A stretch of 64,000 nt of DNA, taken from assembly GCF_001187785.1 (NCBI RefSeq), contig NZ_CP012154.1, forward strand, positions 1,606,501 to 1,670,500, read 5' to 3'. Every line of letters starts with the position of its first letter. Position 1 is the stretch's first letter. The translations under genes were made by a program, and so were the position numbers. The stretch comes from Wenzhouxiangella marina. GTDB lineage: Bacteria; Pseudomonadota; Gammaproteobacteria; Xanthomonadales; Wenzhouxiangellaceae. Under the pieces are notes generated by a model. It was not told the DNA's origin. It did no database searches and was given only the letters and a program-made list of their open reading frames with translations. Positions 16,508-24,828 of the stretch are shown here, one piece after another.

Positions 16508-17095
16508 ATGACCCGTTTCGTCTCCCTGCTTGCGATTGCATCGGTCCTTACCCTGGCCGCTTGCGTGACGATCAATGTCTATTTTCCGGAAGCGGCTGCC
16601 GAGCGCGCGGCCGATCGCTTCATACAGGACGTGCTCGGCGAGTCTGCAGGCGCGCCGGAGGCACCGGATGCCTCGCCGCCCCCGAGCGCATCTCGTTTCC
16701 GCTTCTCGGATCTGTTCATCGCTTCGGCCTGGGCACAGGCGCCGAACATCAACATCGATACGCCCCAGATCCAGGCCATCAAGCAACGCATGGCCCAGCG
16801 CCAGAGCAGCCAGCTCGGTGCCTGGTTCGACGCCGGTGCCATCGGTTTCGGCAACAACGGCCTGGTCGAGATTCGTGACCGCAGTGCCGTGGGCCTGGCC
16901 GACCGGCGCAACCTCGAACGCGTGGTGGCCGAAGAGAACGCAGATCGCAACGCCGTCTACCGGGAGATCGCCGTGGCCAACGGCCATCCGGAGTGGGAAG
17001 CGGATATCCGTCAGACCTTCGCCCGCCAATGGATCGCCAATGCTCGTGCCGGCTGGTACTACCAGACCGATGGCGGCGCCTGGGTCCGGAAGTAA
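16508..17095 (+). CDS. YdbL-family (DUF1318) lipoprotein
   Basis: A 195-residue protein with a lipoprotein signal, lipobox LAAC at residues 16-19, followed by VTINVYFPEAAAERAAD, the segment shared by the YnbE and YdbL families. A linker of about 50 residues rich in Ala, Pro and Ser leads to the DUF1318 domain (QIQAIKQRMAQRQSSQL..NNGLVEIRD..ENADRNAVYREIA). In E. coli, YdbL and YnbE work with the AsmA-like protein YdbH in outer-membrane phospholipid transport; here the YnbE-like start and YdbL-like body appear in one polypeptide. No ydbH homologue is adjacent. Confidence 0.8.
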   Translation: MTRFVSLLAIASVLTLAACVTINVYFPEAAAERAADRFIQDVLGESAGAPEAPDASPPPSASRFRFSDLFIASAWAQAPNINIDTPQIQAIKQRMAQRQSSQLGAWFDAGAIGFGNNGLVEIRDRSAVGLADRRNLERVVAEENADRNAVYREIAVANGHPEWEADIRQTFARQWIANARAGWYYQTDGGAWVRK

Positions 17096-17120
17096 GCCCA
17101 GCACTGCAAGCAAGTTCGCT

Positions 17121-17186
17121 CGGCCGGCTTCCTGGGAGTCGCGGACAGCGCGTCAGCGCCTGTCCTGGATTCCTTCGAGCCGGCCG
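17121..17186. other. 66-bp nested hairpin between the YdbL gene and rlmD
   Basis: Outer arms CGGCCGGCT (17121-17129) and AGCCGGCCG (17178-17186) enclose a second stem GGACAG/CTGTCC (17143-17148, 17160-17165). No T-tract follows. It may be a processing or termination structure or an intergenic repeat. Confidence 0.5.
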
Positions 17187-17221
17187 CTGCTCGTAATCAC
17201 CAATGATGACCGACACAGACC

Positions 17222-18550
17222 ATGGCTAGACGGCGCCGCCGCAAACTACCAAGTGAACCGATCGAGGTTCAGATCACCGACCTGGCGCACGATGGCCGCG
17301 GGGTTGGACGAGTCGAAGGCAAGGCCGTCTTCGTCCACGGCGCACTGCCGGGCGAGACCGTCCGCGCTCGCGTGATCGATCGTGCGCGCAAGCACGATGA
17401 GGCACTGACCGAGGAGGTGCTGATCGCTTCCGGAGACCGGGTCGAACCCGGTTGTCCCTGGTTCGATCAGTGCGGAGGTTGCGCGCTCCAGCATCTGTCT
17501 TCCGAGGCCCAGCGAGCCTGGAAGCACAAGCGCCTGGTCGACAATCTGGAGCGCATCGGTGAAGTCAGCCCCGAGCGCTGGCTGGACCCGATTGCCGATG
17601 AGCCCTGGCATTACCGGCGCCGTGCCCGTCTGAGTGCGCGCTTCGTCAAGGGCAAGGGCCGTGTCCTGGTCGGTTTTCGCGAGCCGCAAGGGCGTTTCGT
17701 GGCCGACGTCGGTCACTGTCGCGTCCTCCATCCGGCTTTCAGTGATCGACTGGAGTCCTTGTCCGAACTGCTCGGCAGCCTGTCGGTGGCGGCGAGCGTT
17801 CCTCAGGTCGAGATCGCCGCCGGTGATGGACAGGCTGCCATGGTGCTGCGTCACCTCGAGCCCCTGACGCCGGATGATCTGATGCGACTTAAATCCTGGT
17901 CCGAGGCCGAGGGCGTGGCGGTCTACCTCCAGTCGAAGGGCCCGGACACGGTGCATCGTCTCTGCCCCGACGAGCATCAGCTCAGCTATCGCCTCGAAGC
18001 CCATGACCTGGCGTTGAATTTTCACCCGCAGCAGTTCGTGCAGGTCAACGCAACCGTCAACGCCCGGCTGATCGATCGCGCCATCGAGCTGATGGAACTC
18101 CAGGGGCATGAACGGGTGCTCGATCTGTTCTGCGGCCTGGGCAACTTCAGCCTGCCCCTGGCCCGACGCGCTGAGCACGTGACCGGCATCGAGGGGCTCG
18201 AGGACCTCGTCGAGTCGGCGCGGGCCAACGCGGCGCTGAACGGGATCGACAACGTCGAATTTGAAGTGGCGGATCTCACCGAGGACGTTCGCGACCGCGC
18301 CTGGTATCGCGCCGGCTTCGACGCCGTACTGATCGACCCCCCGCGCTCGGGCGCGCTCGAGATCCTGCCGTTGATGGCCGATTGTGGTGCCAAGCGCCTG
18401 GTCTACGTCAGCTGCAACCCGGCCACCCTCGCGCGGGATGCCGGCGAACTGGTTCGCCGGCACGGCTTCGTGCTGCGCGCGGCCGGCATCGCCGACATGT
18501 TCCCGCACACGGCGCACGTGGAATCGATCGCCCTGTTCGAGCGGGCTTGA
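17222..18550 (+). CDS. rlmD: 23S rRNA (uracil-1939-C5)-methyltransferase RlmD
   Basis: A 442-residue SAM-dependent RNA methyltransferase. It has an N-terminal TRAM domain (EVQITDLAHDGRGVGRVEGKA), the Fe-S cluster cysteines in CPWFDQCGGCALQHL plus a later Cys in VGHCRVL, the SAM site LDLFCGLGNFSLPLARRA, IDPPRSG, and the catalytic Cys in YVSCNPATLARD. It methylates U1939 of 23S rRNA. It heads a co-directional group; nagZ starts 9 bp after its stop. Confidence 0.95.
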   Translation: MARRRRRKLPSEPIEVQITDLAHDGRGVGRVEGKAVFVHGALPGETVRARVIDRARKHDEALTEEVLIASGDRVEPGCPWFDQCGGCALQHLSSEAQRAWKHKRLVDNLERIGEVSPERWLDPIADEPWHYRRRARLSARFVKGKGRVLVGFREPQGRFVADVGHCRVLHPAFSDRLESLSELLGSLSVAASVPQVEIAAGDGQAAMVLRHLEPLTPDDLMRLKSWSEAEGVAVYLQSKGPDTVHRLCPDEHQLSYRLEAHDLALNFHPQQFVQVNATVNARLIDRAIELMELQGHERVLDLFCGLGNFSLPLARRAEHVTGIEGLEDLVESARANAALNGIDNVEFEVADLTEDVRDRAWYRAGFDAVLIDPPRSGALEILPLMADCGAKRLVYVSCNPATLARDAGELVRRHGFVLRAAGIADMFPHTAHVESIALFERA

Positions 18551-18559
18551 GGGAGCAGG

Positions 18560-19588
18560 ATGATGTCGGTCGAACGTCCACTGGGGCCATTGATCATCGG
18601 TTTCGACGGCACGCGTCTGGATGCGGCGACGCGCGAATTTCTGCTGCATCCCGCGGTCGGCGGAGTAATCCTCTTCACCCGCAACTACGACAATCCCGAG
18701 CAGCTGCAGGTCCTGACCGAGGAACTGGCGGCATTGCGTCACCCGCGACTCGTGGTGAGCGTGGATCAGGAGGGCGGGCGAGTGCAGCGCTTCCGCGAGG
18801 GCTTCACCCGTCTGCCCCCGCTCTCGGTGCTCGGGCGCTGGCATGCCAGCCATCCGGACCGGGCCTGCGATCTGGCCTATCGGCACGGTCGGGTCATGGC
18901 GGCCGAATTGCTGGCCCGCGGCGTCGATTTGAGCTGGGCGCCCGTGCTCGATCTGGATCGGGGCAGCACGGTGATCGGTGATCGAGCGATGGCCGACCGG
19001 ACCGAGGCCGTCGTCGAACTGGCCGGCTGGTACCTGGCCGGCATGCGCGACGCGGGCATGGCCGCCTGCGCAAAGCACTTCCCGGGGCATGGCTCGGTGG
19101 AAGCCGACTCCCATCTCGAGGTCGTCGTGGATGCCCGTTGCGAGCGCGAACTGGAAGACGATCTCGCGCCTTTCGCGCGCTTGATCGATCAGGTTCAGAC
19201 CGTGATGATGGCGCACGTCTGCTATCCGGCCGTCGACGCGGCACCTGCCGGCTTCTCAAGGCAATGGGTGGGGGACTGCCTGCGGGGGCGCCTCGGATTC
19301 GAGGGTCTGGTGGTGTCGGATGATCTCGACATGGTGGGCGCCGAGCCGGCCGGCGGCCTGCCCGAGCGACTGGATCAGGCCTTTGCGGCAGGTTGCGATC
19401 TGGCCCTGGTCTGCAAGCCCGAGTCGGCCCGCCGCGTGCTCGAGCTCGATCGGGACTGGCCCGTACCTCCGGCGGCGGCGATGGCCCGCCTGTACGGTCG
19501 GCCGCTGGCCAGCCTGGACGAGCAGCTGACCGTGCCGGAGTTCCGTGCCTGGAGAGACTCACTCAAAGCTTTGAGCAAGGATTCATGA
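18560..19588 (+). CDS. nagZ: beta-N-acetylhexosaminidase NagZ
   Basis: A 342-residue GH3 hydrolase that removes GlcNAc from anhydro-muropeptides during cytoplasmic peptidoglycan recycling. Visible signatures: GGVILFTRNYDNPEQL, VSVDQEGGRVQRFREGFT, the His-containing loop KHFPGHGSVEADSHLE, and the nucleophile Asp in VVSDDLDMVGA. A second ATG at 18563 is equally possible as start. The stop overlaps the mscS start by four bases (19585-19588). Confidence 0.95.
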   Translation: MMSVERPLGPLIIGFDGTRLDAATREFLLHPAVGGVILFTRNYDNPEQLQVLTEELAALRHPRLVVSVDQEGGRVQRFREGFTRLPPLSVLGRWHASHPDRACDLAYRHGRVMAAELLARGVDLSWAPVLDLDRGSTVIGDRAMADRTEAVVELAGWYLAGMRDAGMAACAKHFPGHGSVEADSHLEVVVDARCERELEDDLAPFARLIDQVQTVMMAHVCYPAVDAAPAGFSRQWVGDCLRGRLGFEGLVVSDDLDMVGAEPAGGLPERLDQAFAAGCDLALVCKPESARRVLELDRDWPVPPAAAMARLYGRPLASLDEQLTVPEFRAWRDSLKALSKDS

Positions 19589-20688
19589 ACGACTATCTGA
19601 AACAACTGAGCACCATGATCGGCATTCCCGGCTGGGTGCTGACCGCTTTCCTGATCATCCTGGCCGCCCTCCTGCTGGAGATGCTGTATCGCATCTTCGT
19701 CGGTCATCTGGCCCGGCTGGCCGAGAAGAGCGCCCACCTCTGGGACGATGCGGTGGTCTATGCCGGTCGGCGCCCGGTATCCCTGCTGATCTGGTGGCAG
19801 GGCCTGGTCATGGCCGCCCGCGTGATCGCACCGCACACCGAGGCCATTGCCTTTTCTGCCGATCTGCTCAACGCCCTGCAGCAGCTCGGTCTGGTGGTGG
19901 CGGCCACCTGGTTCGCTTTCCGCCTGGTCACGGGATTCGAGAATGCCTTCGTGGCCGAAAAGCGCAAGCGTGATCAGAGCGTCGACATCACCACGGTCAG
20001 CGTGCTCGGCCGGATCGTTCGCATCGCGGTGATCATGACCGGAGCACTGACGATCCTGAGCATCCTGGAAATCCCGATCTCCGGTTTCCTGGCCGCCGGC
20101 GGGGTGGGGGGGATCGCCGTCGGTCTTGCCGCACGCGATCTTCTGGCCAACTTCTTCGGCGGTTTCATGGTGTTCATGGATCGACCCTTCTCCGTGGGCG
20201 ACTGGGTGCGTTCGCCGGATCAGAACATCGAGGGCACGGTCGAGAAGATCGGCTGGCGCATGACCACGATTCGCAAGTTCGACAAGCGCCCGATGTACGT
20301 CCCGAATGCAACCTTCACCACCATCACGGTGGAAAACCCTTCGCGCATGACCCATCGGCGGATCTCCGAACACATCGGCATCCGCTACGATGATTTCGCG
20401 GTGGTCAGGCCGGTGGTCGATGCCATCCGGGAGATGATTCTCGGGCACGAAGAGCTCGACACGTCACAGACCACCATGGTGCACTTCGACGTCTACAACG
20501 CCTCTTCACTGGACATCATGATCTATTGCTTCACCAAGACCACGGTCTGGACCGAATACCATCGAGTGCGCGAGGACGTGCTGTTGAAGATCGGGGAGAT
20601 CATCGAAGCGCACGGCGCCGAGATTGCCTTCCCGACCCGCACGCTCAAGATCGACTCCGCGCCCCAGCCGACCGAGGCCGGCTCATGA
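19585..20688 (+). CDS. MscS-family mechanosensitive channel
   Basis: A 367-residue membrane protein with transmembrane segments near residues 12-32, 55-80, 85-108 and 145-165. The pore helix and beta-domain junction GVGGIAVGLAARDLLANFFGGFMVFMDRPFSVGDWV is the MscS signature. It should open under hypo-osmotic membrane tension. The start at 19585 was chosen because of the 4-base overlap with nagZ. The stop overlaps the HGPRT start by four bases, so the channel is translationally coupled between cell-wall recycling and purine salvage genes. Confidence 0.9.
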   Translation: MNDYLKQLSTMIGIPGWVLTAFLIILAALLLEMLYRIFVGHLARLAEKSAHLWDDAVVYAGRRPVSLLIWWQGLVMAARVIAPHTEAIAFSADLLNALQQLGLVVAATWFAFRLVTGFENAFVAEKRKRDQSVDITTVSVLGRIVRIAVIMTGALTILSILEIPISGFLAAGGVGGIAVGLAARDLLANFFGGFMVFMDRPFSVGDWVRSPDQNIEGTVEKIGWRMTTIRKFDKRPMYVPNATFTTITVENPSRMTHRRISEHIGIRYDDFAVVRPVVDAIREMILGHEELDTSQTTMVHFDVYNASSLDIMIYCFTKTTVWTEYHRVREDVLLKIGEIIEAHGAEIAFPTRTLKIDSAPQPTEAGS

Positions 20689-21239
20689 GCCGCGCTGAAC
20701 GCTGGGCCGACGCCTGGCCCGAGGGCGCCGAATGCCTGATCACACCGGAGGAGGTCGCCGTTGCACTCGACGCGCAGGCCCGGCGTCTGGACGAACAGCT
20801 CGGCGATCGTCAGGACCTGACGATCATGGCGCTGATGAATGGCGGCATGTATCCGGCCGTCGAACTGGCCAGACGCCTGGACCGACCCTTGCGCATGGAC
20901 CATCTGCATGCGAGTCGCTATCGGGAAGCCATGTCGGGCGGTGAAATGCAATGGGGACGCTGGCCCGACCGGGTGCAGGGTACGATCCTGCTGGTCGATG
21001 ACATCTTCGACGAGGGCTACACGATGCAGGCCGTGGCCCAGCGCCTGCGCGACGAGGGCGCCGATGAGGTCATCACCGTGGCAATGGTGCTGAAGGAACA
21101 CGAGCGCGGTCTGCCGCGCAATCTGGTCGATGACGCCGCACTGCGCGTCCCTGATCGTTATGTATTCGGCTGTGGCATGGACTGGAAGGGGCTCTGGCGT
21201 CAGCTCGACGGCATCTGGGCCGTGGGAGAAGCGGAATGA
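20685..21239 (+). CDS. hypoxanthine-guanine phosphoribosyltransferase
   Basis: A 184-residue type I phosphoribosyltransferase. The PRPP-binding loop is ILLVDDIFDEGYTM, with MALMNGGMYPAVELARRL as the pyrophosphate loop and DRYVFGCGMDWKGLWRQLDGIW at the C-terminus. It converts hypoxanthine or guanine plus PRPP to IMP or GMP. It sits directly before the MTIP gene, whose product would release hypoxanthine, so the two are likely consecutive steps. Four-base overlaps at both ends (20685-20688 and 21236-21239) show tight coupling. Confidence 0.9.
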   Translation: MSRAERWADAWPEGAECLITPEEVAVALDAQARRLDEQLGDRQDLTIMALMNGGMYPAVELARRLDRPLRMDHLHASRYREAMSGGEMQWGRWPDRVQGTILLVDDIFDEGYTMQAVAQRLRDEGADEVITVAMVLKEHERGLPRNLVDDAALRVPDRYVFGCGMDWKGLWRQLDGIWAVGEAE

Positions 21240-21964
21240 GCACCACCCTGGGTCTGATCGGCGGCACCGGCGCCGTCGAATTGTTCGAATGCCTGGAGCG
21301 TAGGGCCATCGAGACGCCCTGGGGGTCTCCTTCGGCCGAGCTGGCGCGCGTCCGCCTGGGGGCGAGTGAGGCCTGGTTCCTGGCTCGCCATGGGAACCCG
21401 CATCGCATCGCGCCGCATCGGGTCAACTACCGGGCCAATATCGATGCCTTTCGGCAGCTCGGTGTCGAGGAGATCGTCGCCGTCAATGCGGTCGGCGGCA
21501 TCGATCCCGAGCTGGACGCCGGCGCCCTGGTGGTTCCGGATCAGTTGATCGACTACACCTGGGGCCGTGAGGCCACCTTCGCCAATGACGAGGATCGTCC
21601 ATTGGTCCATATCGAGTTCGGAGAGCCGTTCAGTCCGGCTCTGCGGGCCCGGCTGCTGGCTCTCGGTCAGCAGGCCGATCTGACGGTCCATGATGGTGGC
21701 TGCTGCGCCGTGACCCAGGGACCACGCCTGGAGACGGCCGCCGAGGTGGCACGTCTTGCTCGGGACGGGGCCACCCTCGTCGGCATGACCTCCATGCCCG
21801 AGGCGGCGCTGGCGCGAGAAGCAGGGATCGCCTACGCCAGTCTCTGCGTGGTCGCCAACCCGGCTGCGGGAGTGAGCGATGAGCCGATCAGCCTCGAGGA
21901 AATCGACGCGGTACTGGCGCGGGCGATGGGTGGGGTACGACGCCTGCTGTCCATGCTTGGCTGA
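21236..21964 (+). CDS. S-methyl-5'-thioinosine phosphorylase (MTAP/MTIP family)
   Basis: A 242-residue purine nucleoside phosphorylase-family enzyme. Motifs: LGLIGGTGAVELF, ARHGNPHRIAPHRVNYRANIDAF, VNAVGGI, GPRLETAAEVARLARDGATLVGMTSMPEAALARE. Where MTA phosphorylases have an Asp pair (TDYD) that reads the 6-amino group, this protein has ANPA, consistent with a 6-oxopurine substrate as in Pseudomonas MTIP. The reaction is methylthioinosine plus phosphate to hypoxanthine plus methylthioribose-1-phosphate. Its place near nagZ also parallels P. aeruginosa. Substrate choice is inferred. Confidence 0.88.
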   Translation: MSTTLGLIGGTGAVELFECLERRAIETPWGSPSAELARVRLGASEAWFLARHGNPHRIAPHRVNYRANIDAFRQLGVEEIVAVNAVGGIDPELDAGALVVPDQLIDYTWGREATFANDEDRPLVHIEFGEPFSPALRARLLALGQQADLTVHDGGCCAVTQGPRLETAAEVARLARDGATLVGMTSMPEAALAREAGIAYASLCVVANPAAGVSDEPISLEEIDAVLARAMGGVRRLLSMLG

Positions 21965-22094
21965 TTTCATGGCCGATGGCGATTGCGGGCCTCCTTCGGG
22001 TGCTCGGACCGTCGTTTGTTGCTGATCCAACGAAATTTTCACGTTCATATTGCCTTGATTGGCTGAACTGTGAAACGGTTCGCGCCGATTTGTC

Positions 22095-22123
22095 TTGGGA
22101 TTTTCACCTCGGGGCATTATGCT
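22095..22123 (+). promoter_or_regulatory. promoter for the unrecognised gene at 22162
   Basis: TTGGGA (22095-22100), a 17-base spacer and TATGCT (22118-22123) lie about 40 bases before the start codon. The surrounding DNA is AT-richer than its neighbours. A clear ribosome site AGGAG is at 22148-22152. Confidence 0.5.
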
Positions 22124-22161
22124 GATTCACATGCATCTCGAACCGTCAGGAGATCAATGAC

Positions 22162-23088
22162 ATGAGCGAGTCGATGACCCTGTCCGCGCTCCACGTGGGT
22201 CCGAAGGATCTGATGGTGATGCGTTCCCTGCTGAACCTGGCGGGCGGACGCGAGGGGGGTCAGCATTGGTCGATTTCCGAACAATCCGGGGGCGACGTCA
22301 CCTTGATCGACGTCGACCACGAGGCCGGCGAGCTTCGCTGGAAGCAGATGAAGGAGAATGGTGAGGTCGCCATTGCCCTGAGCCGTCAGAAGGACTTTCC
22401 GGCCCGGTTTCTGTTGAACAAGCCGCTACGCTCGCGGGACTTTCTCAAGCTCCTGACTACTCTCGCCTCGGGGGACTTCGAGGAGGAGACCGTTCCGGTC
22501 GAACTCGATTCCGAATCCAGTGCCAACGAGTCGATCTGGGAAACCCTCGACATGAGCGATGAGGAGGGTTACTACACGCTGGCCGAACATCTGCGCCGCG
22601 GCAGCTGGAAGAAACCCGTGGCCGTGACCCATCCGGGCTGGCCCCTGCTGCTGATCGATCCGGGCTCCGGTGCCTGGTTCTTCGATGGCTCGATCGCTGA
22701 GCTGTCGCCGCCGATGTTCGCCGAGCCGATGCCGGCGTCTGCCGGCGTGCCTGTGTCCAGCGCGGACCTGGTCGAGCGCGCACAGGGCCACCGCCAGCGT
22801 CCCCTGACCGAATTGAAATGGTTTGCCGGACTGGCGCAGTCGCGCGGGCGTCTGCACCCGGATCTGGCCGGAGAAGTCCAGTTCATGCTGACCCAGGTCC
22901 CGGCGCAGGCGATGAGCAACCAGCAGCTGCATCAGCTCGCGCAGGTGCTCATTCGCGGTCCGATCACCCTGGACGAGCTGCGTGACAGATCCGGCCAGCC
23001 GCCGGAGAACGTGGCGGCCTTCCTCAACGCCTGCTATACGAGCGGCAAGCTGCTGCTCAATCGGATGGCGCAAGCCGCCAGCTTCTGA
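22162..23088 (+). CDS. unrecognised protein with receiver-like N-terminus
   Basis: A 308-residue soluble protein that I do not recognise. Residues about 8-95 look like a degenerate response-regulator receiver: alternating strands and helices, an acidic pair in VTLIDVDHE where the phospho-acceptor strand ends, IALSR at the Ser/Thr position, and NKPLRSRDFLKLLTTL, which resembles the conserved Lys-Pro and last helix. A middle region follows, with a W-rich stretch (PGWPLLLIDPGSGAWFFDGS). The C-terminal 70 residues resemble a winged-helix fold (PITLDELRDRSGQPPENVAAFLNACYTSGKLLL). It has its own promoter and stands alone. It may be a signalling adaptor; no function is assigned. Confidence 0.7.
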   Translation: MSESMTLSALHVGPKDLMVMRSLLNLAGGREGGQHWSISEQSGGDVTLIDVDHEAGELRWKQMKENGEVAIALSRQKDFPARFLLNKPLRSRDFLKLLTTLASGDFEEETVPVELDSESSANESIWETLDMSDEEGYYTLAEHLRRGSWKKPVAVTHPGWPLLLIDPGSGAWFFDGSIAELSPPMFAEPMPASAGVPVSSADLVERAQGHRQRPLTELKWFAGLAQSRGRLHPDLAGEVQFMLTQVPAQAMSNQQLHQLAQVLIRGPITLDELRDRSGQPPENVAAFLNACYTSGKLLLNRMAQAASF

Positions 23089-23136
23089 TCCCGACCCTGG
23101 CCCGTCCAGGGCAGGGGGCGCATCGTGCGGCGGCCG

Positions 23137-23775
23137 TCAGCCTGCCGAGCGAAACACGGCGATGTCCGGTTCCCTGATTTCCACCGTCCAGCCGAAGCGC
23201 TGCGCCAACCAGCGCAGGGTGGATGTGCGATAGAAGACCACATGCGTGGGATCCCGCCGATAGTGCCATCCCGCGAATCGCCCATCATCGGTCTGGAAGC
23301 GGGTCATCAGGCCCAACTGACCACCTGGCTTCAGTAGTGCGTCGAGCCGTTCGAACTCCTCGCCCGGCCGGTGAAAATGTTCGGCCGTCTCCGTGCAGGT
23401 GATGAAATCGTAGCGACGCTGGAGCACGGATGAATCCGGCGCATAGATCGGATCCCAGAGGGCCATTTGCTGACCATTTGCCTCGAGCATGGCGGCCAGC
23501 GCCGGCCCGGGCCCGCAGCCGTAATCGAGGCCCCGCTGCCCGGCTTGCAGGCCGGGACCCATGACATCGATCAGACGCCCGAGGAAGCGGCGATAGCCGG
23601 CGTCATTCGGGTCGTTCTGATGGCGGTCGTATTCCGCCTTTTCCAGCCCCGGATCGGGATGCTGTTGGGGGTCCAGAAACCGGAGATGGCAGTGGTCGCA
23701 GCGAAAATAGCGTCGACCGGCGATCTCCGTCAGCGGTCGAGTCTCCTCGAATCGGCAAAGGGGGCAGGCCGGCAT
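23137..23775 (-). CDS. class I SAM-dependent methyltransferase with N-terminal zinc ribbon
   Basis: A 212-residue protein. The N-terminus carries CPLC and CDHC (about residues 4-7 and 26-29), a four-cysteine zinc ribbon. A Rossmann methyltransferase domain follows, with SAM motif LDYGCGPGPALAAML, FITCTETAEHFHRP, and LKPGGQLGLMT. Such architectures occur in methyltransferases acting on small molecules, sugars or quinone-like compounds; the substrate is unknown. The neighbouring TerB/DUF697 gene ends 4 bp upstream of its start, so they are likely co-transcribed. Confidence 0.82.
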   Translation of the reverse strand: MPACPLCRFEETRPLTEIAGRRYFRCDHCHLRFLDPQQHPDPGLEKAEYDRHQNDPNDAGYRRFLGRLIDVMGPGLQAGQRGLDYGCGPGPALAAMLEANGQQMALWDPIYAPDSSVLQRRYDFITCTETAEHFHRPGEEFERLDALLKPGGQLGLMTRFQTDDGRFAGWHYRRDPTHVVFYRTSTLRWLAQRFGWTVEIREPDIAVFRSAG

Positions 23776-23779
23776 CGGA

Positions 23780-24739
23780 TCAACGGCGCACCATCGACAT
23801 GACCTCGTTCATGTTCACCGACTGGGCTTTCTGCTCGATCTGCGGCAGGTACTCGGTCTGCATCTGCTTGGCCGAACCGAGGGTCTCCTCGAAGCTGCGT
23901 CTGAGCAGCTCGGTCGACATGACGCGACCTCCGGCGTAGTAGCGACGCGCGACCTGGCCGAGTGCATAGGTGGTGGCAAAGCTGAAGGCCATGCCGGTGG
24001 CGCTGCGCCCGATCCGTCCCATGCCTCGCCCGGCGGCCGCACGGAACAGGCCGCCGATCAGCTTGCGGCCGAACTGCTCGATGTACTGCGAGGTCATCCC
24101 GACGCCGAGCGTGGCCAGGAATTCCTTGATGTGGCCACGATCCAGCTCGACCCCGTAGTCCTTGCCGATGCCGTAGACCATCTTGATCTGCAGCGGGATG
24201 ATGGCCATCGACGCCCAGCTCTGGGGCAGCATCTCCAGCGCGCCATTGAGAATCGAGTAGTTGAGGATTCGACGGTCGAGCTCGGCTTCGTCCACGTTGG
24301 ACGGTTCTGCCTGGCGCACGGCCTGGCTCGTCGCTGCCGCCGCCATCGCCGGTGCTGCGGTCTCGTTCAGTTCGACCATCTGCTCGGCCGTTTCCTCGAT
24401 GTCCCGGCTTTCCGAGGCCGCCATGCCGAGCAGGCCTTTCAGATGGTCGAGGAATTCGCGTTCGCGGTCGCTCATCCGGCCGTCGGCATCGCAGACGCCG
24501 ACCGCCATCTCGTAGGCCAGGTGCCGTTCGCCCGCGTCGGCGAGCGCGGCCACGGCGCCATCCAGGGTCGCGCGCTTGAGCAGCACGTCCTGATAGAGCG
24601 AGCGGAGGTCCGGCGCCTGATCGCCCAGGCCCTCCGCGATTCGGCGGATTTCCTCGCGCTCGGCTTCGTGCTTCTCTTCATCGGCGAACGCAGCAAACAG
24701 GGCGATCGTCAGAATGGCGCGGTCACGGTTCTCGGTCAT
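23780..24739 (-). CDS. TerB-like/DUF697 fusion protein
   Basis: A 319-residue protein. Residues about 5-110 are helical with repeated acidic motifs (AFADEEKHEAEREEIRRIAEGLG, VGVCDADGRMSDREREFLDHLKGLLGM) like the TerB tellurite-resistance domain, including a DADGRMSDRE metal-binding-like loop. After an Ala-rich linker, residues about 150-290 match DUF697 (ILNYSILNGALEMLPQSWASMAIIPLQIKMVYGIG..FLATLGVG), the membrane-associated domain found in YcjF-type proteins. A Gly/Ala-rich stretch is probably membrane-inserted. Envelope stress sensing is plausible, but the role is unknown. Confidence 0.75.
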   Translation of the reverse strand: MTENRDRAILTIALFAAFADEEKHEAEREEIRRIAEGLGDQAPDLRSLYQDVLLKRATLDGAVAALADAGERHLAYEMAVGVCDADGRMSDREREFLDHLKGLLGMAASESRDIEETAEQMVELNETAAPAMAAAATSQAVRQAEPSNVDEAELDRRILNYSILNGALEMLPQSWASMAIIPLQIKMVYGIGKDYGVELDRGHIKEFLATLGVGMTSQYIEQFGRKLIGGLFRAAAGRGMGRIGRSATGMAFSFATTYALGQVARRYYAGGRVMSTELLRRSFEETLGSAKQMQTEYLPQIEQKAQSVNMNEVMSMVRR

Positions 24740-24828
24740 GGGGCAGGGCTCCGTCAGGAATCAGCTTGTCGTCCAGCAGGATTCAGTAAGGGCGTCGGCC
24801 CGGGTTTGCAAGACGACGACGGCCCGCC

